Assembly (NCBI GenBank): GCA_934177725.1
Contig: CAKPPO010000001.1
Location: forward strand, 62,001-126,000
From: an uncultured Clostridia bacterium
GTDB lineage: Bacteria; Bacillota; Clostridia; TANB77; CAG-508
DNA length: 64,000 nt
Direction: 5' to 3'
Position 1 is the first letter of the stretch. Each line of letters opens with the position of its first letter. Shown here in pieces: positions 7,830 through 17,032 of this stretch. The translations under genes were made by a program, and so were the position numbers. Under the pieces are notes generated by a model. It was given only the letters and a program-made list of their open reading frames with translations, was not told where the DNA came from and ran no database searches.

Positions 7830-8621
7830 ATGGAATTTATAAAATCTATAATTAAAAATAAAAAATTAATTTGGCAATTGGGAAAAAGTGATTTTAAAAA
7901 TCGTTTTGCAAGTACAAGTTTAGGAAGCATATGGGGTTTTCTACAACCATTTGTGTTTATGTTTACATATGTAATTGTGTTCCAATATATATTAAAAACT
8001 GGAAGTGCAGGAGATGTACCTTATGTAGTATGGTTTTTACCTGCGATGGCAATGTGGCAATGGCTAAATGATAGTATAATGAGTGCAAGTAACTCTATAA
8101 GATCATATAGTTATTTAGTAAAAAAAGTAGTTTTTCCAGTTGATGTAATACCTATGATATCAATTGTAGCTTCTAGTTTTGTAGCACTATTTTTAGTGGC
8201 AGTTGCAACAATTGTATGTATAGTATTTGGACACATTCCAAATGTACTACAATTAATATATGTGCTTTTTGCAACATATTGCTTTATTATAGCATTTACA
8301 AGATTTACATCTGCAGTTACAACAGTTGTACCAGATTTTTCAAATTTACTTGGAATTGCTATGCAATTATTCTTCTGGTTTACACCAGTTGTATGGAATT
8401 TAAATATGCTAAGTGACCACCAAACAATATTAACTTTAGTAAAATGTACACCATTTACATATTTAGTAACAGCATTTAGAGAAGTATTTATAAATGGAAA
8501 TATTATAACAGAAAATAATTTCTTATTTACAATAGTATTTTGGTTAATTACAATTATTATGTTTGCATGGGGGAATAGCGTATTTAAAAGAAATAAAAAA
8601 GAGTTTGCAGATGTTCTATAA
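7830..8621 (+). CDS. Polysaccharide ABC exporter permease (Wzm/TagG-like)
   Basis: ABC-2 type membrane subunit of 263 residues with about six transmembrane helices. The amphipathic N-terminus LIWQLGKSDFKNRFASTSLGSIWGFLQP is the typical start of Wzm, TagG and RgpC permeases. It forms a pair with the ATPase starting 15 nt after its stop. Exporters of this type carry undecaprenyl-linked polysaccharide chains or teichoic acid across the membrane. Ribosome site GAAAGGA is well placed. The surrounding rhamnose genes make a rhamnan-type polymer more likely than teichoic acid, but this is inference. Confidence 0.9.
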   Translation: MEFIKSIIKNKKLIWQLGKSDFKNRFASTSLGSIWGFLQPFVFMFTYVIVFQYILKTGSAGDVPYVVWFLPAMAMWQWLNDSIMSASNSIRSYSYLVKKVVFPVDVIPMISIVASSFVALFLVAVATIVCIVFGHIPNVLQLIYVLFATYCFIIAFTRFTSAVTTVVPDFSNLLGIAMQLFFWFTPVVWNLNMLSDHQTILTLVKCTPFTYLVTAFREVFINGNIITENNFLFTIVFWLITIIMFAWGNSVFKRNKKEFADVL

Positions 8622-8636
8622 AGAAAGGAAAATAAA

Positions 8637-9944
8637 ATGTCAAATAACGAAAAAGAGACAATTATTGAAATTAAAGATTTAGTTAAAGATTACAAAATGT
8701 TTTCAAAAAAACAAGATAGATTAATAGAAACAATTTTTCCAATGATAAATAGGCATTCTAATTTTAGAGCAATGAACAATCTGAATTTGGAAGTAAAAAA
8801 AGGTGAAGTGCTTGGAATTCTTGGAAAAAATGGTGCAGGAAAATCAACACTCTTAAAAATGATTACAGGTGTTGTTGTACCAACTAAAGGAAGCATACAA
8901 GTAAATGGAAAAATAAGCTCTTTACTAGAATTAGGAACAGCTTTTAATCCTGAACTTACTGGCGAAGAAAATATTTATCAACATGGACAAGTAATGGGAC
9001 TTACAAAAAAAGAAATAGAAGCTAAAAAACAAGAAATTATAGATTTTGCAGATATAGGTGAGCATTTGTCACAGCCAGTAAAAACATATTCATCTGGTAT
9101 GTTCGCAAGGCTAGCATTTGCATGTGCTATAAATGTAGACCCAGATGTTTTAATAGTAGATGAAGTTTTATCTGTAGGAGATATGGCATTTCAATTAAAA
9201 TGCTTCAAGAAATTTCAAGATTTTAAGCAAAGAGGAAAAACTATTTTATTTGTAACTCATAATGTTTCAGATGTACTAAAAAACTGCACAAGAGTAATTA
9301 TATTGGAAAATGGAACAAAAACATTTGATGGAGATACAAAAGATGGAGTAGAGCTTTATAAAAAAATAATTACAGGAAATGCTACTAAAAAAGTTGAAGA
9401 CAACGAGAATGTTCAAGAATCAAATAATAAGGGTAAAGTTGGAGTAGAAAACATAAGTACAAATAATTGGAAAAGTCATTTTAGTGAAAATCCAAATTTA
9501 ATAGAATATGGAAATAAAAAAGCAGAAGTTATAGACTATGGTATATTTGATGAAAAAGGTAATTTCTTATCAAGCATAGATAATGAAAAAGAAGTAGTAT
9601 TAAAGTCAAAAATTAAATTTAATGAAACAATTGATAATCCTATTTTTACTATGACAATAAAAGATTTTAATGGAATAGAGATTGCTGGAACAAATACAAT
9701 GAATGAAAAAATCTATCCAGGAAAATTTGAAAAAGGAGACATAGTTTCAGTAAGTTTTAAACAAAGATTACCATTAGCGCCCAATAAATATACATTATCT
9801 TTTAGCTGTACACACATAAATGCTAAAGGAGAATTAGAAGTTTTAAATAGAAAATATGAAGCTTTATTAATTGAAGTAATATCTTCAAAAGATTCTGTGG
9901 GACTTTTAAGAATAGACCCTGAAATAGAAATTATAAAAGAATAG
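8637..9944 (+). CDS. Polysaccharide ABC exporter ATPase with C-terminal carbohydrate-binding domain (Wzt-like)
   Basis: The nucleotide-binding domain spans about residues 8-245: Walker A GKNGAGKST (63-71), signature YSSGM (151-155) and Walker B VLIVDE (171-176). A linker to about 285 leads to a beta-rich domain (about 290-430) like the Wzt carbohydrate-binding module, which in the E. coli O9a system recognises the chain's terminal modification before export. At 435 residues it is much longer than TagH-less ATPases of simple exporters. Works with the permease at 7830. The presence of a binding module suggests that a chain-end cap is made by this locus; see the protein at 11857. Confidence 0.92.
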   Translation: MSNNEKETIIEIKDLVKDYKMFSKKQDRLIETIFPMINRHSNFRAMNNLNLEVKKGEVLGILGKNGAGKSTLLKMITGVVVPTKGSIQVNGKISSLLELGTAFNPELTGEENIYQHGQVMGLTKKEIEAKKQEIIDFADIGEHLSQPVKTYSSGMFARLAFACAINVDPDVLIVDEVLSVGDMAFQLKCFKKFQDFKQRGKTILFVTHNVSDVLKNCTRVIILENGTKTFDGDTKDGVELYKKIITGNATKKVEDNENVQESNNKGKVGVENISTNNWKSHFSENPNLIEYGNKKAEVIDYGIFDEKGNFLSSIDNEKEVVLKSKIKFNETIDNPIFTMTIKDFNGIEIAGTNTMNEKIYPGKFEKGDIVSVSFKQRLPLAPNKYTLSFSCTHINAKGELEVLNRKYEALLIEVISSKDSVGLLRIDPEIEIIKE

Positions 9945-9960
9945 ATTAAAGGGGATTTGA

Positions 9961-10857
9961 ATGAAAAAAGAAAAAATAGTATCTATATTGGCAATAGTAT
10001 TATGCATTATTGCTGTAATAGTATCTATAGTTAGAATATCAAATGAACATACTGTAGAATTAACACAATTATCAGATCATTCTACGAGACAAATGATGGG
10101 ATATATCCTAAAAACTAAAAACAATAAAATAATAGTTATAGATGGCGGAACTACTGATGATACAGAAAATTTAATAAAACAGATAAACAAACATGGTAGT
10201 AAAGTAGATGCGTGGTTTCTAACTCATCTACACGATGACCATCTTGGGTCTTTCTCCAATATAGCAAACGATGAACAAATACAAATAGAAAAAATTTATT
10301 GTTCATTTAATGAATATTCTTGGTATGAAGAAAATGAGCTAGCAAGAGCAGAATTTTCAAAACAAATATTAGAAATATTAAAACAAGATAATATAAAAGA
10401 CAAAGTTGAAGAAGTCAGTTTAAATCAAGATATTAATATAGATGATGTAAAAATAGAGATATTAGGAATAAAAAATCCTGAAATAACTGAAAATGCAGGA
10501 AATGAACAAAGTATGGTAGTTAAATTTGACACAGGAAAAACAACTTTTTTAGTATTAGGAGATACAGGAATAAAATCAAGTGAAAAATTACTTAAGACTC
10601 AAAAAGAAAAACTAAAATCTGATATAGTACAAATGGCTCATCATGGACAAAATGGTGCAACAAAAGAGTTATATGAACAAATAAATCCTACAATATGTAT
10701 GTGGCCAACACCAGAGTGGCTATGGAACAATGATTCTGGAGAAGGAAAAGGTTCAGGACCATGGAAAACATTAGAAACAAGACAATGGATGGAAGAACTA
10801 AAAGTAAAGAAAAATTATGTAGAAAAAGATGGAGACATTACAATTAAATTAAAATAG
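9961..10857 (+). CDS. Membrane-anchored metallo-beta-lactamase-fold hydrolase
   Basis: A 298-residue protein with an N-terminal membrane anchor (about residues 6-26), then an MBL domain: DGG (61-63), metal-binding HLHDDH (89-94), LGDTG and a later MAHHGQNGA that supplies another ligand. The arrangement resembles the MBL part of ComEC/Rec2 and related extracytoplasmic hydrolases. The substrate cannot be assigned; a phosphodiester or polymer-linked bond is plausible. It lies 16 nt after the Wzt-like gene and 16 nt before a GT, so it is part of the polysaccharide operon, an unusual guest there. Confidence 0.8.
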   Translation: MKKEKIVSILAIVLCIIAVIVSIVRISNEHTVELTQLSDHSTRQMMGYILKTKNNKIIVIDGGTTDDTENLIKQINKHGSKVDAWFLTHLHDDHLGSFSNIANDEQIQIEKIYCSFNEYSWYEENELARAEFSKQILEILKQDNIKDKVEEVSLNQDINIDDVKIEILGIKNPEITENAGNEQSMVVKFDTGKTTFLVLGDTGIKSSEKLLKTQKEKLKSDIVQMAHHGQNGATKELYEQINPTICMWPTPEWLWNNDSGEGKGSGPWKTLETRQWMEELKVKKNYVEKDGDITIKLK

Positions 10858-10873
10858 CTGAAAGGGAAACAAA

Positions 10874-11851
10874 ATGGAACAAATAGATATTATACTTGCA
10901 ACATATAACGGCGAAAAATATTTAAAAGAACAATTAGATAGTATTTTAAATCAAACATATACAAACTTTAGACTTTTAATTTCAGATGATTGTTCACAAG
11001 ATTCTACAAAAGAAATATTAAAGAAATATGAAAAAAAAGATAATAGAATAAAAGTTTTCTTTCAAGAAAAAAATTTAGGATATGTTAAAAATTTTGAATT
11101 TTTGCTTACTAAAGTAGAAAGCAGTATATATGCACTTTCAGACCAAGATGATATATGGAATAAATACAAAGTAGAAAAATCATATAACAAATTAAAAGAA
11201 GAAAATGCAGATTTAGTATTTACAGATTTAGAAATGATAGACGAAGAAGGAAAAACTATAAAAGATTCTTTTAACGATTATATGAAATTAAGTAGAAAAA
11301 TAGAAAAAACATTAAATTCATATGAATTAGCGTATTTATACAATTGTGTTACAGGTTGCACAATACTTGCAAAAACAGAAATGTTAAAAAAGATATTACC
11401 AATACCAAAAACATCAAAACATATGATACATGATTACTGGATAGCAGTAATTACAGCATTAAATGGAAAAGTAACATATCTTAAAGAGTCAACTATAAAA
11501 TATAGACAACATAGCCAAAATCAAATAGGCGCAAACCATACAATTTATAAATTCGATAAGTTTGAACAAGTAAGAAATCACTTAATAGATGTAAAATTAG
11601 GAGTTTTTGGAGTATATGTAGAAAACAAAGAAAAGTTTCCTAAAGAATTACAAGAGCAAAACGAAAAAGCATACAAGTATTTTAAAAGCTTGCAACAAAC
11701 TAAAAATATAAATTTTAGAAATTTAAAAACATTTAAGAAACTATATAAAAATGAAACTTTTAAGTATCGCTTAGAAAATTTTATGGTGTTAAATATTCCA
11801 GCATTATCAAGAGTAATATACAATTTGAAAATAAAAGGAAAGGAAAAATAA
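10874..11851 (+). CDS. Family 2 glycosyltransferase, rhamnosyltransferase-like
   Basis: A 325-residue GT-A enzyme: IILATYNGEKYLKEQ at the N-terminus, SDDCS (37-41) and DQDDIW (90-95), then HDYW and KYRQHSQNQIGA near residues 190-220. It is paralogous to the GTs at 6759 and 19156. It probably extends the lipid-linked polysaccharide at the cytoplasmic membrane. Ribosome site AAAGGG is 8 nt upstream of ATG. Donor specificity is unknown. Confidence 0.85.
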   Translation: MEQIDIILATYNGEKYLKEQLDSILNQTYTNFRLLISDDCSQDSTKEILKKYEKKDNRIKVFFQEKNLGYVKNFEFLLTKVESSIYALSDQDDIWNKYKVEKSYNKLKEENADLVFTDLEMIDEEGKTIKDSFNDYMKLSRKIEKTLNSYELAYLYNCVTGCTILAKTEMLKKILPIPKTSKHMIHDYWIAVITALNGKVTYLKESTIKYRQHSQNQIGANHTIYKFDKFEQVRNHLIDVKLGVFGVYVENKEKFPKELQEQNEKAYKYFKSLQQTKNINFRNLKTFKKLYKNETFKYRLENFMVLNIPALSRVIYNLKIKGKEK

Positions 11852-11856
11852 TATAT

Positions 11857-13533
11857 ATGCAAGATTTACAATTAGAAGAATTATATAAAAATTCCGATTT
11901 TAGGAAAAATGTAATACATTGGTATCCTGTAAAAGAAAATAGTAGTGTGCTACAAATTGGATATGACTCTATAAAAATAGTAGAAGAATTATGCGATAAG
12001 TTTGAAAAAGTAACTATATGTGTTAATAATGAAGAAGATAAAAAAGAAATATTAGGAAAATATAGTGATTCAGAAATAACAATAATAGATAATTTAGATA
12101 AAATTCCTGAAAGAGAAGAATATGATTATGTTACATTAATAGGAACTTTAGAAATATACAAAGATATAGTAGAAAAAAAGGCATATAAAAGATTAGAAAA
12201 AATGCTAAATATAGCTAAAAAAGCTTGTAAAGAAAACGGAAAAATACTTTTAGCAGTAGACAATAAATATGGAATGAAATTTTGGACAACTATGTATGCT
12301 CAAAAAAATATACTTTGTAATCAAACTTTTGCAATAAGCAAAACAATGATAAATGAGCTATTAGAAAAACTTAACTTAACTAATTATAAATATTATTATA
12401 TGTTACCAGACTATAAAATGACAAATGTAGTTTTTACAGATAATTATCTTCCAAATATAGAAAATATAAGTAGAAACTTTACTTATGGAGAAGATGATTT
12501 TGCAACATTTAATCAAACAGAAGCATATGGAGAAATATTGAAAGAAGATACAGAATTATTCAAATTATATGCAAATTCATATTTTGTAGAAATTTCAAAA
12601 CAAGAACTTGCAAATAATAATATAAAATTTGTATCTTATACAAATATTAGACAAAATGAATTTAGTATACAAACCACTATATTTGATGATAGAGTCGAAA
12701 AAACATATTTAACTAAAAAATCAAAACAACATATAGAAAATATGAAGAAAAATATAGATATAATGAATGAAAATGGCATAAAAACATTAGATTCTTACGA
12801 AAAAGAAAAAATAATAAGTAAATTTGTAAGTAATGTTAAAACTTATGATAAAATATTACTTGAATATTTAGAAAAAGAAGATAACGAAGCTTTTTTCGAA
12901 AAAATAAGAGATTACAAGAAGTTTTTGATAGAAAAACTTGGAAAAATAAATTACAACGATATAAAAGAAAATAACATTTTTACTAAATATGAAGTTAAAA
13001 TAGAAGAAAATATAGCTAATAAATTCAACTTCGTAAAAAACGGATTATGGGATATGATTTTCCAAAACATATTTTATATAGAGAATGAAATGTACTTTTA
13101 TGATCAAGAATGGTATGATGAAAATGTTCCAGTTGAGTATATAATATACAGAACAATTGCGTACTTTGCAAATGCTCATGAATATATAAAAACTGAAGAA
13201 CTATATAATAAGCTAGAATTAAGTGAATATATAAATATTTTTGAAGAATTAGATGCTAAAATACAATTAGAAATAAGAAACGAAAAAATGTGGAAATTGC
13301 ACAATAGTACTAAAACAGGACAAACACTATTAGATTCTTATAAAAATTTGCAAAATGAGTATGATGAATATACTAAAAAAATTAAAATAGTTAAAACAGA
13401 AGAAATATTGCTTGAAAATGAAAAATTGAAAAATGAAAATGATAACTTAAAACAAATAAATCAAAAAATGTTGAACTCAACATCATGGAAACTAACTAAA
13501 CCAATTCGTTGGTTGGGAAAAAAAAATAAATAA
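11857..13533 (+). CDS. Methyltransferase-like/kinase-like protein with C-terminal coiled coil
   Basis: A 558-residue soluble protein. Residues about 25-190 resemble a degenerate class I SAM methyltransferase: SSVLQIGYDS replaces the usual GxGxG loop, with later YDYVTLIGTLE and ENGKILLAVDN. The middle domain has a protein/sugar-kinase-like pattern: K282 in a strand, D399-x4-N404, and D416-Q-E418-W. The tail (about 500-548) is a coiled coil ending in STSWKLTKPIRWLG, a motif frequent at the end of polysaccharide-locus proteins. The order methyltransferase, kinase, coiled coil recalls WbdD, the chain-capping enzyme that works with Wzm/Wzt in E. coli O9a. No sequence homology to WbdD is claimed. 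Confidence 0.65.
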   Translation: MQDLQLEELYKNSDFRKNVIHWYPVKENSSVLQIGYDSIKIVEELCDKFEKVTICVNNEEDKKEILGKYSDSEITIIDNLDKIPEREEYDYVTLIGTLEIYKDIVEKKAYKRLEKMLNIAKKACKENGKILLAVDNKYGMKFWTTMYAQKNILCNQTFAISKTMINELLEKLNLTNYKYYYMLPDYKMTNVVFTDNYLPNIENISRNFTYGEDDFATFNQTEAYGEILKEDTELFKLYANSYFVEISKQELANNNIKFVSYTNIRQNEFSIQTTIFDDRVEKTYLTKKSKQHIENMKKNIDIMNENGIKTLDSYEKEKIISKFVSNVKTYDKILLEYLEKEDNEAFFEKIRDYKKFLIEKLGKINYNDIKENNIFTKYEVKIEENIANKFNFVKNGLWDMIFQNIFYIENEMYFYDQEWYDENVPVEYIIYRTIAYFANAHEYIKTEELYNKLELSEYINIFEELDAKIQLEIRNEKMWKLHNSTKTGQTLLDSYKNLQNEYDEYTKKIKIVKTEEILLENEKLKNENDNLKQINQKMLNSTSWKLTKPIRWLGKKNK

Positions 13534-13586
13534 GATTACAATAGCAGGAAAGGAGAAAGGCTATACAAAATCAGCCAAATTACAAT

Positions 13587-15425
13587 ATGAGAATAAAAAA
13601 TATTATAAACAATGTAAAATATTATTTTAAAAAATATGGGTTTATAAAAACAATTAAAAAGATAATATCAAAATTATATGCCAAAATATTCAAAGGAGAA
13701 CAATTAAAAAACTTACAAAGTGAGAGAGAAAAATATCAAATATGGATAAATAATAATGAACCAAATGAACAAGGACTAGAGGAACAAAGAAACACAAAAT
13801 TTAAAATTGAACCTAAATTTAGTATAGTTGTTCCTATGTATAATACACCTGTAAATTTCTTTGCAGAATTAGTAGATTGTTTAATTGATCAAACATATAC
13901 TAATTGGGAATTGTGTTTAGCAGATGGAAGTGCGGAAAAGAATGCAGAATTAGAACCTATAATAAATAGAGATTCTAGAATTAAATACAAATTTATAAAT
14001 GAAAATAAAGGAATTTCTGGAAACACTAATGAGGCACTTACTTTAGCTACAGGAGATTATATAGCATTAGTAGACCATGATGATTTACTTCCAGTATTTT
14101 GTTTATATGAACTTGCAAAAACTATAAATGAAAATCCAAATGTAGAATTCATTTATACAGACGAAGACAAAATAGAAGGAACAAAAGAAAATAGATGTGA
14201 TCCTCACTTTAAACCAGATTTTGCACCAGACACTTTAAGAGCTAATAACTATATAACTCATTTATCTGTTTTCAAAAAAGAATTAATGGAAAAACTAGGT
14301 GGCTTTAGAGAAAAATACAATGGAGCCCAAGACTTTGATATAATTACAAGAGCATGTGAATTAACAAAAAATATAATTCATATTCCTAAAGTGTTATATC
14401 ATTGGAGAGTACATCCAAACTCAACAGCAATGGTAGCAGATGCAAAACCATATGCATATGAAGCAGGAATAAGAGTTATAGAAGACCATTTAGAAAGACA
14501 AGGATTAAAAGCAAAAGTTACACATGGAGGGGATATTCCAGGTGTATATGAAGTAGAATATGAGGTTATAGGAAATCCTAAAGTTACAATAATTATACCA
14601 AATAAAGATAGCATAAAATTATTAAAAAATTGTATAAATTCAATATTGAAACTAACTACTTACAATAACTATGAAATACTAATAGTTGAAAACAATAGTA
14701 CAGATCAAAAAACATTTGAATATTATAAAGAACTAGAGAAATCAGAAAAAATAAGAGTAATAGAATACAAAGAAAAAGGATTTAATTACTCTAAAATAAT
14801 AAATTTTGGAGTTAAAAATTGTGAAGGAAGCGAATTTGTTGTACAACTAAATAGCGATACAGAACTTTTAACACCAAATTGGTTAGAAAAATTTATAGGG
14901 TATGCACAAAGAAAAGATGTAGGAGCAGTAGGAGCAAGATTATACTATGAAGATAAATCTATACAACATGCTGGAATAGGAATAGGAATTTGTGATTTAG
15001 CAGCTAACTTACTTACAAATACACCTAAAAATTTCCATGCTTATTTTGGGAGAGAGTGTTTACCACAAAACTTATCTGCAGTAACAGGCGCATGCTTATT
15101 TTCTAGAAGAAGTATCTATGAAGAAGTAGGATATATGGATGAAGAAAATTTTGCAGTAGCATTTAATGATGTGGATTTTTGCTTAAAAATTAGACAAGCA
15201 GGATATTTAATAGTATATAACCCATATATAGAGTTTATGCACTATGAATCAAAAACAAGAGGTTATGAAGATACTCCAGAAAAGAAAGCAAGATTTGAAA
15301 GAGAATCTAATAATTTTAAAACAAAATGGAGAAAAGTATTAGATGCAGGTGACCCATATTCAAATATAAATTTTGATAAAAATACTGCACAATACAATAT
15401 AAGGACAGACAAAATAATCCAATAA
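13587..15425 (+). CDS. Two-domain family 2 glycosyltransferase
   Basis: A 612-residue protein with two GT-A domains. The first (about 75-320) has FSIVVPMYNTP, GDYIALVDHDDLLP (D163, D165, D166), GGFREKYNGAQDFD and HWRVHPNSTA. The second (about 330-600) has VTIIIPNKDS, QLNSDTELLTPNWLE, VGAVGARL and a DVDFC acceptor motif. Such tandem enzymes commonly add two successive sugars in O-antigen and rhamnan synthesis. ATG 13587 has no nearby ribosome site; a strong AGGAG (13551-13555) sits 7 nt upstream of an in-frame ATA at 13563, so translation may start eight codons earlier. Confidence 0.88.
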   Translation: MRIKNIINNVKYYFKKYGFIKTIKKIISKLYAKIFKGEQLKNLQSEREKYQIWINNNEPNEQGLEEQRNTKFKIEPKFSIVVPMYNTPVNFFAELVDCLIDQTYTNWELCLADGSAEKNAELEPIINRDSRIKYKFINENKGISGNTNEALTLATGDYIALVDHDDLLPVFCLYELAKTINENPNVEFIYTDEDKIEGTKENRCDPHFKPDFAPDTLRANNYITHLSVFKKELMEKLGGFREKYNGAQDFDIITRACELTKNIIHIPKVLYHWRVHPNSTAMVADAKPYAYEAGIRVIEDHLERQGLKAKVTHGGDIPGVYEVEYEVIGNPKVTIIIPNKDSIKLLKNCINSILKLTTYNNYEILIVENNSTDQKTFEYYKELEKSEKIRVIEYKEKGFNYSKIINFGVKNCEGSEFVVQLNSDTELLTPNWLEKFIGYAQRKDVGAVGARLYYEDKSIQHAGIGIGICDLAANLLTNTPKNFHAYFGRECLPQNLSAVTGACLFSRRSIYEEVGYMDEENFAVAFNDVDFCLKIRQAGYLIVYNPYIEFMHYESKTRGYEDTPEKKARFERESNNFKTKWRKVLDAGDPYSNINFDKNTAQYNIRTDKIIQ

Positions 15426-15437
15426 AGGGGAAATAAA

Positions 15438-17000
15438 ATGAAAAGTAATACAAAAAAGAATAATAGCCTAAAAATAGAAATATTAAAAAAGTACTTATAT
15501 AAATTTCTTTATATCATAGAGTTTTTGGTAGCTATATTTTGCGCATATTCACTTTACCAAATAGTTTTAAATAGAAATAATTTACATATATGGTCATTAA
15601 AATATTTAATAATATTTGTACCAACAATAATTATGCTTATTGGCTGTATAATATTGAATTATAAAAAAAATAAGGAAAAAATAGAAAAAATAATAATAAG
15701 CTTTTTGATACCAGTAGGAATGCTATATGTATTTTTTATGGCTCCAAGTTATGTACCAGATGAGCAAGCTCATATATTAAAATCTTATGAGATATCAACA
15801 GGTGAATTAATTACACCAATAAAAGAAGATGGCAGTTCAAGGACCAAAATACCTAAATTCTTTGTGGATAATATGATTCCTAATATAAGTAAATATGGAC
15901 AGTTTAATCTAGCTAGTATGGAAAATACTGATTATAATGAAATAGTAGAGGAAGAAAATGAAGCACAAGCTTATCCAGCAATATTATATATTTTTAGTTC
16001 TATAGGATTTTTGATAGGAAGATTATTTGAAATAAATGGTATATTTACTATTTATCTAGCAAGACTATTTAATTTTGCAGTGTTTTTAATAATGGGATAT
16101 TATAGTATGAAAATTATTCCATTTGGAAAATTTATTATAGGAACTATATTATTTTTACCTATGAGTTTCCAACAGGGAGCATCAGTTTCAGCAGATTGTA
16201 TATTAAATGCTGTTTCAATAATGTATATTGCATATACATTATATCTGATAAATAAAAATGACCAAATTAAATGGTTTGAAAAAGTTATATATATTGCAAT
16301 GAGTATAATAATAGGAATCTCAAAGATTGCATATGTTCCAATGATAGGACTTAGCTTATTATTTATAGGAGCAAAAAATATTACCAAAAAACAGAAGATA
16401 ATCTTTATAATAACGACTATATTAATAACAATTATTTGTAGTATAGCATGGTTTATGTTTATGCAAAGGTACCAAAATACATTAAGTCATAGTCAATATT
16501 TACAGGAAAATAATGTTAATATGTCAGAACAGATAAGAACAATAATTGAAAATCCTAGAAATATAATAGAAATAATAAAAAATACTATAAAAGATGGTGC
16601 ATATATAGATGGGGCAATAGGAAATCAATTAGGATGGCTAAACATAGAAACTTCGAATATAGTGATTATAATGTTTATTGCTATATTAGCTATTTCACCA
16701 TTTTTAACTAATGAAAAAGAAGAATTAAGAAATATAGAAAAAATATGGATGATATTTATAATGTTTGGAGTATATGTATTAGTTATATTAGCATTATATT
16801 TAATTTGGACAAGCGTTGGACTAGATGAGGTTTTAGGAGTACAGGGAAGATATTTTATACCAATACTTCCATTGCTATTATTATGTTTGTGCAAAAAAGA
16901 TAGATATATTAAATTTAAAAATGTTAATCTAATGCTTCCAATTATATTAACTATACTAAATGTTATTGCAATATCAGATATAATAGAATTTTTTATATAA
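15438..17000 (+). CDS. DUF2142 polytopic membrane protein
   Basis: A 520-residue membrane protein with about 11-12 helices. PSYVPDEQAHILKSYEI (about residue 110) and the RLFNF.../FLPMSFQQGASVSADC segment match DUF2142, a family found in polysaccharide loci and thought to be GT-C-like. The acidic DE in the first large loop is where GT-C enzymes keep their catalytic acid. A second DUF2142 protein is encoded at 33851 with the same motif plan. It may transfer sugars from lipid-linked donors outside the cell; this is inference. Confidence 0.8.
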   Translation: MKSNTKKNNSLKIEILKKYLYKFLYIIEFLVAIFCAYSLYQIVLNRNNLHIWSLKYLIIFVPTIIMLIGCIILNYKKNKEKIEKIIISFLIPVGMLYVFFMAPSYVPDEQAHILKSYEISTGELITPIKEDGSSRTKIPKFFVDNMIPNISKYGQFNLASMENTDYNEIVEEENEAQAYPAILYIFSSIGFLIGRLFEINGIFTIYLARLFNFAVFLIMGYYSMKIIPFGKFIIGTILFLPMSFQQGASVSADCILNAVSIMYIAYTLYLINKNDQIKWFEKVIYIAMSIIIGISKIAYVPMIGLSLLFIGAKNITKKQKIIFIITTILITIICSIAWFMFMQRYQNTLSHSQYLQENNVNMSEQIRTIIENPRNIIEIIKNTIKDGAYIDGAIGNQLGWLNIETSNIVIIMFIAILAISPFLTNEKEELRNIEKIWMIFIMFGVYVLVILALYLIWTSVGLDEVLGVQGRYFIPILPLLLLCLCKKDRYIKFKNVNLMLPIILTILNVIAISDIIEFFI

Positions 17001-17032
17001 TAGAAAGTGGAAACTAAAAGGAGAACAAAAAT

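Noticed and set aside
7830..9944. Teichoic acid exporter TagGH
   Set aside because: The permease would fit, but the ATPase has a Wzt-type C-terminal binding domain and no teichoic acid synthesis genes (tagA, tagF) are nearby; rhamnose and Galf genes favour another polymer.
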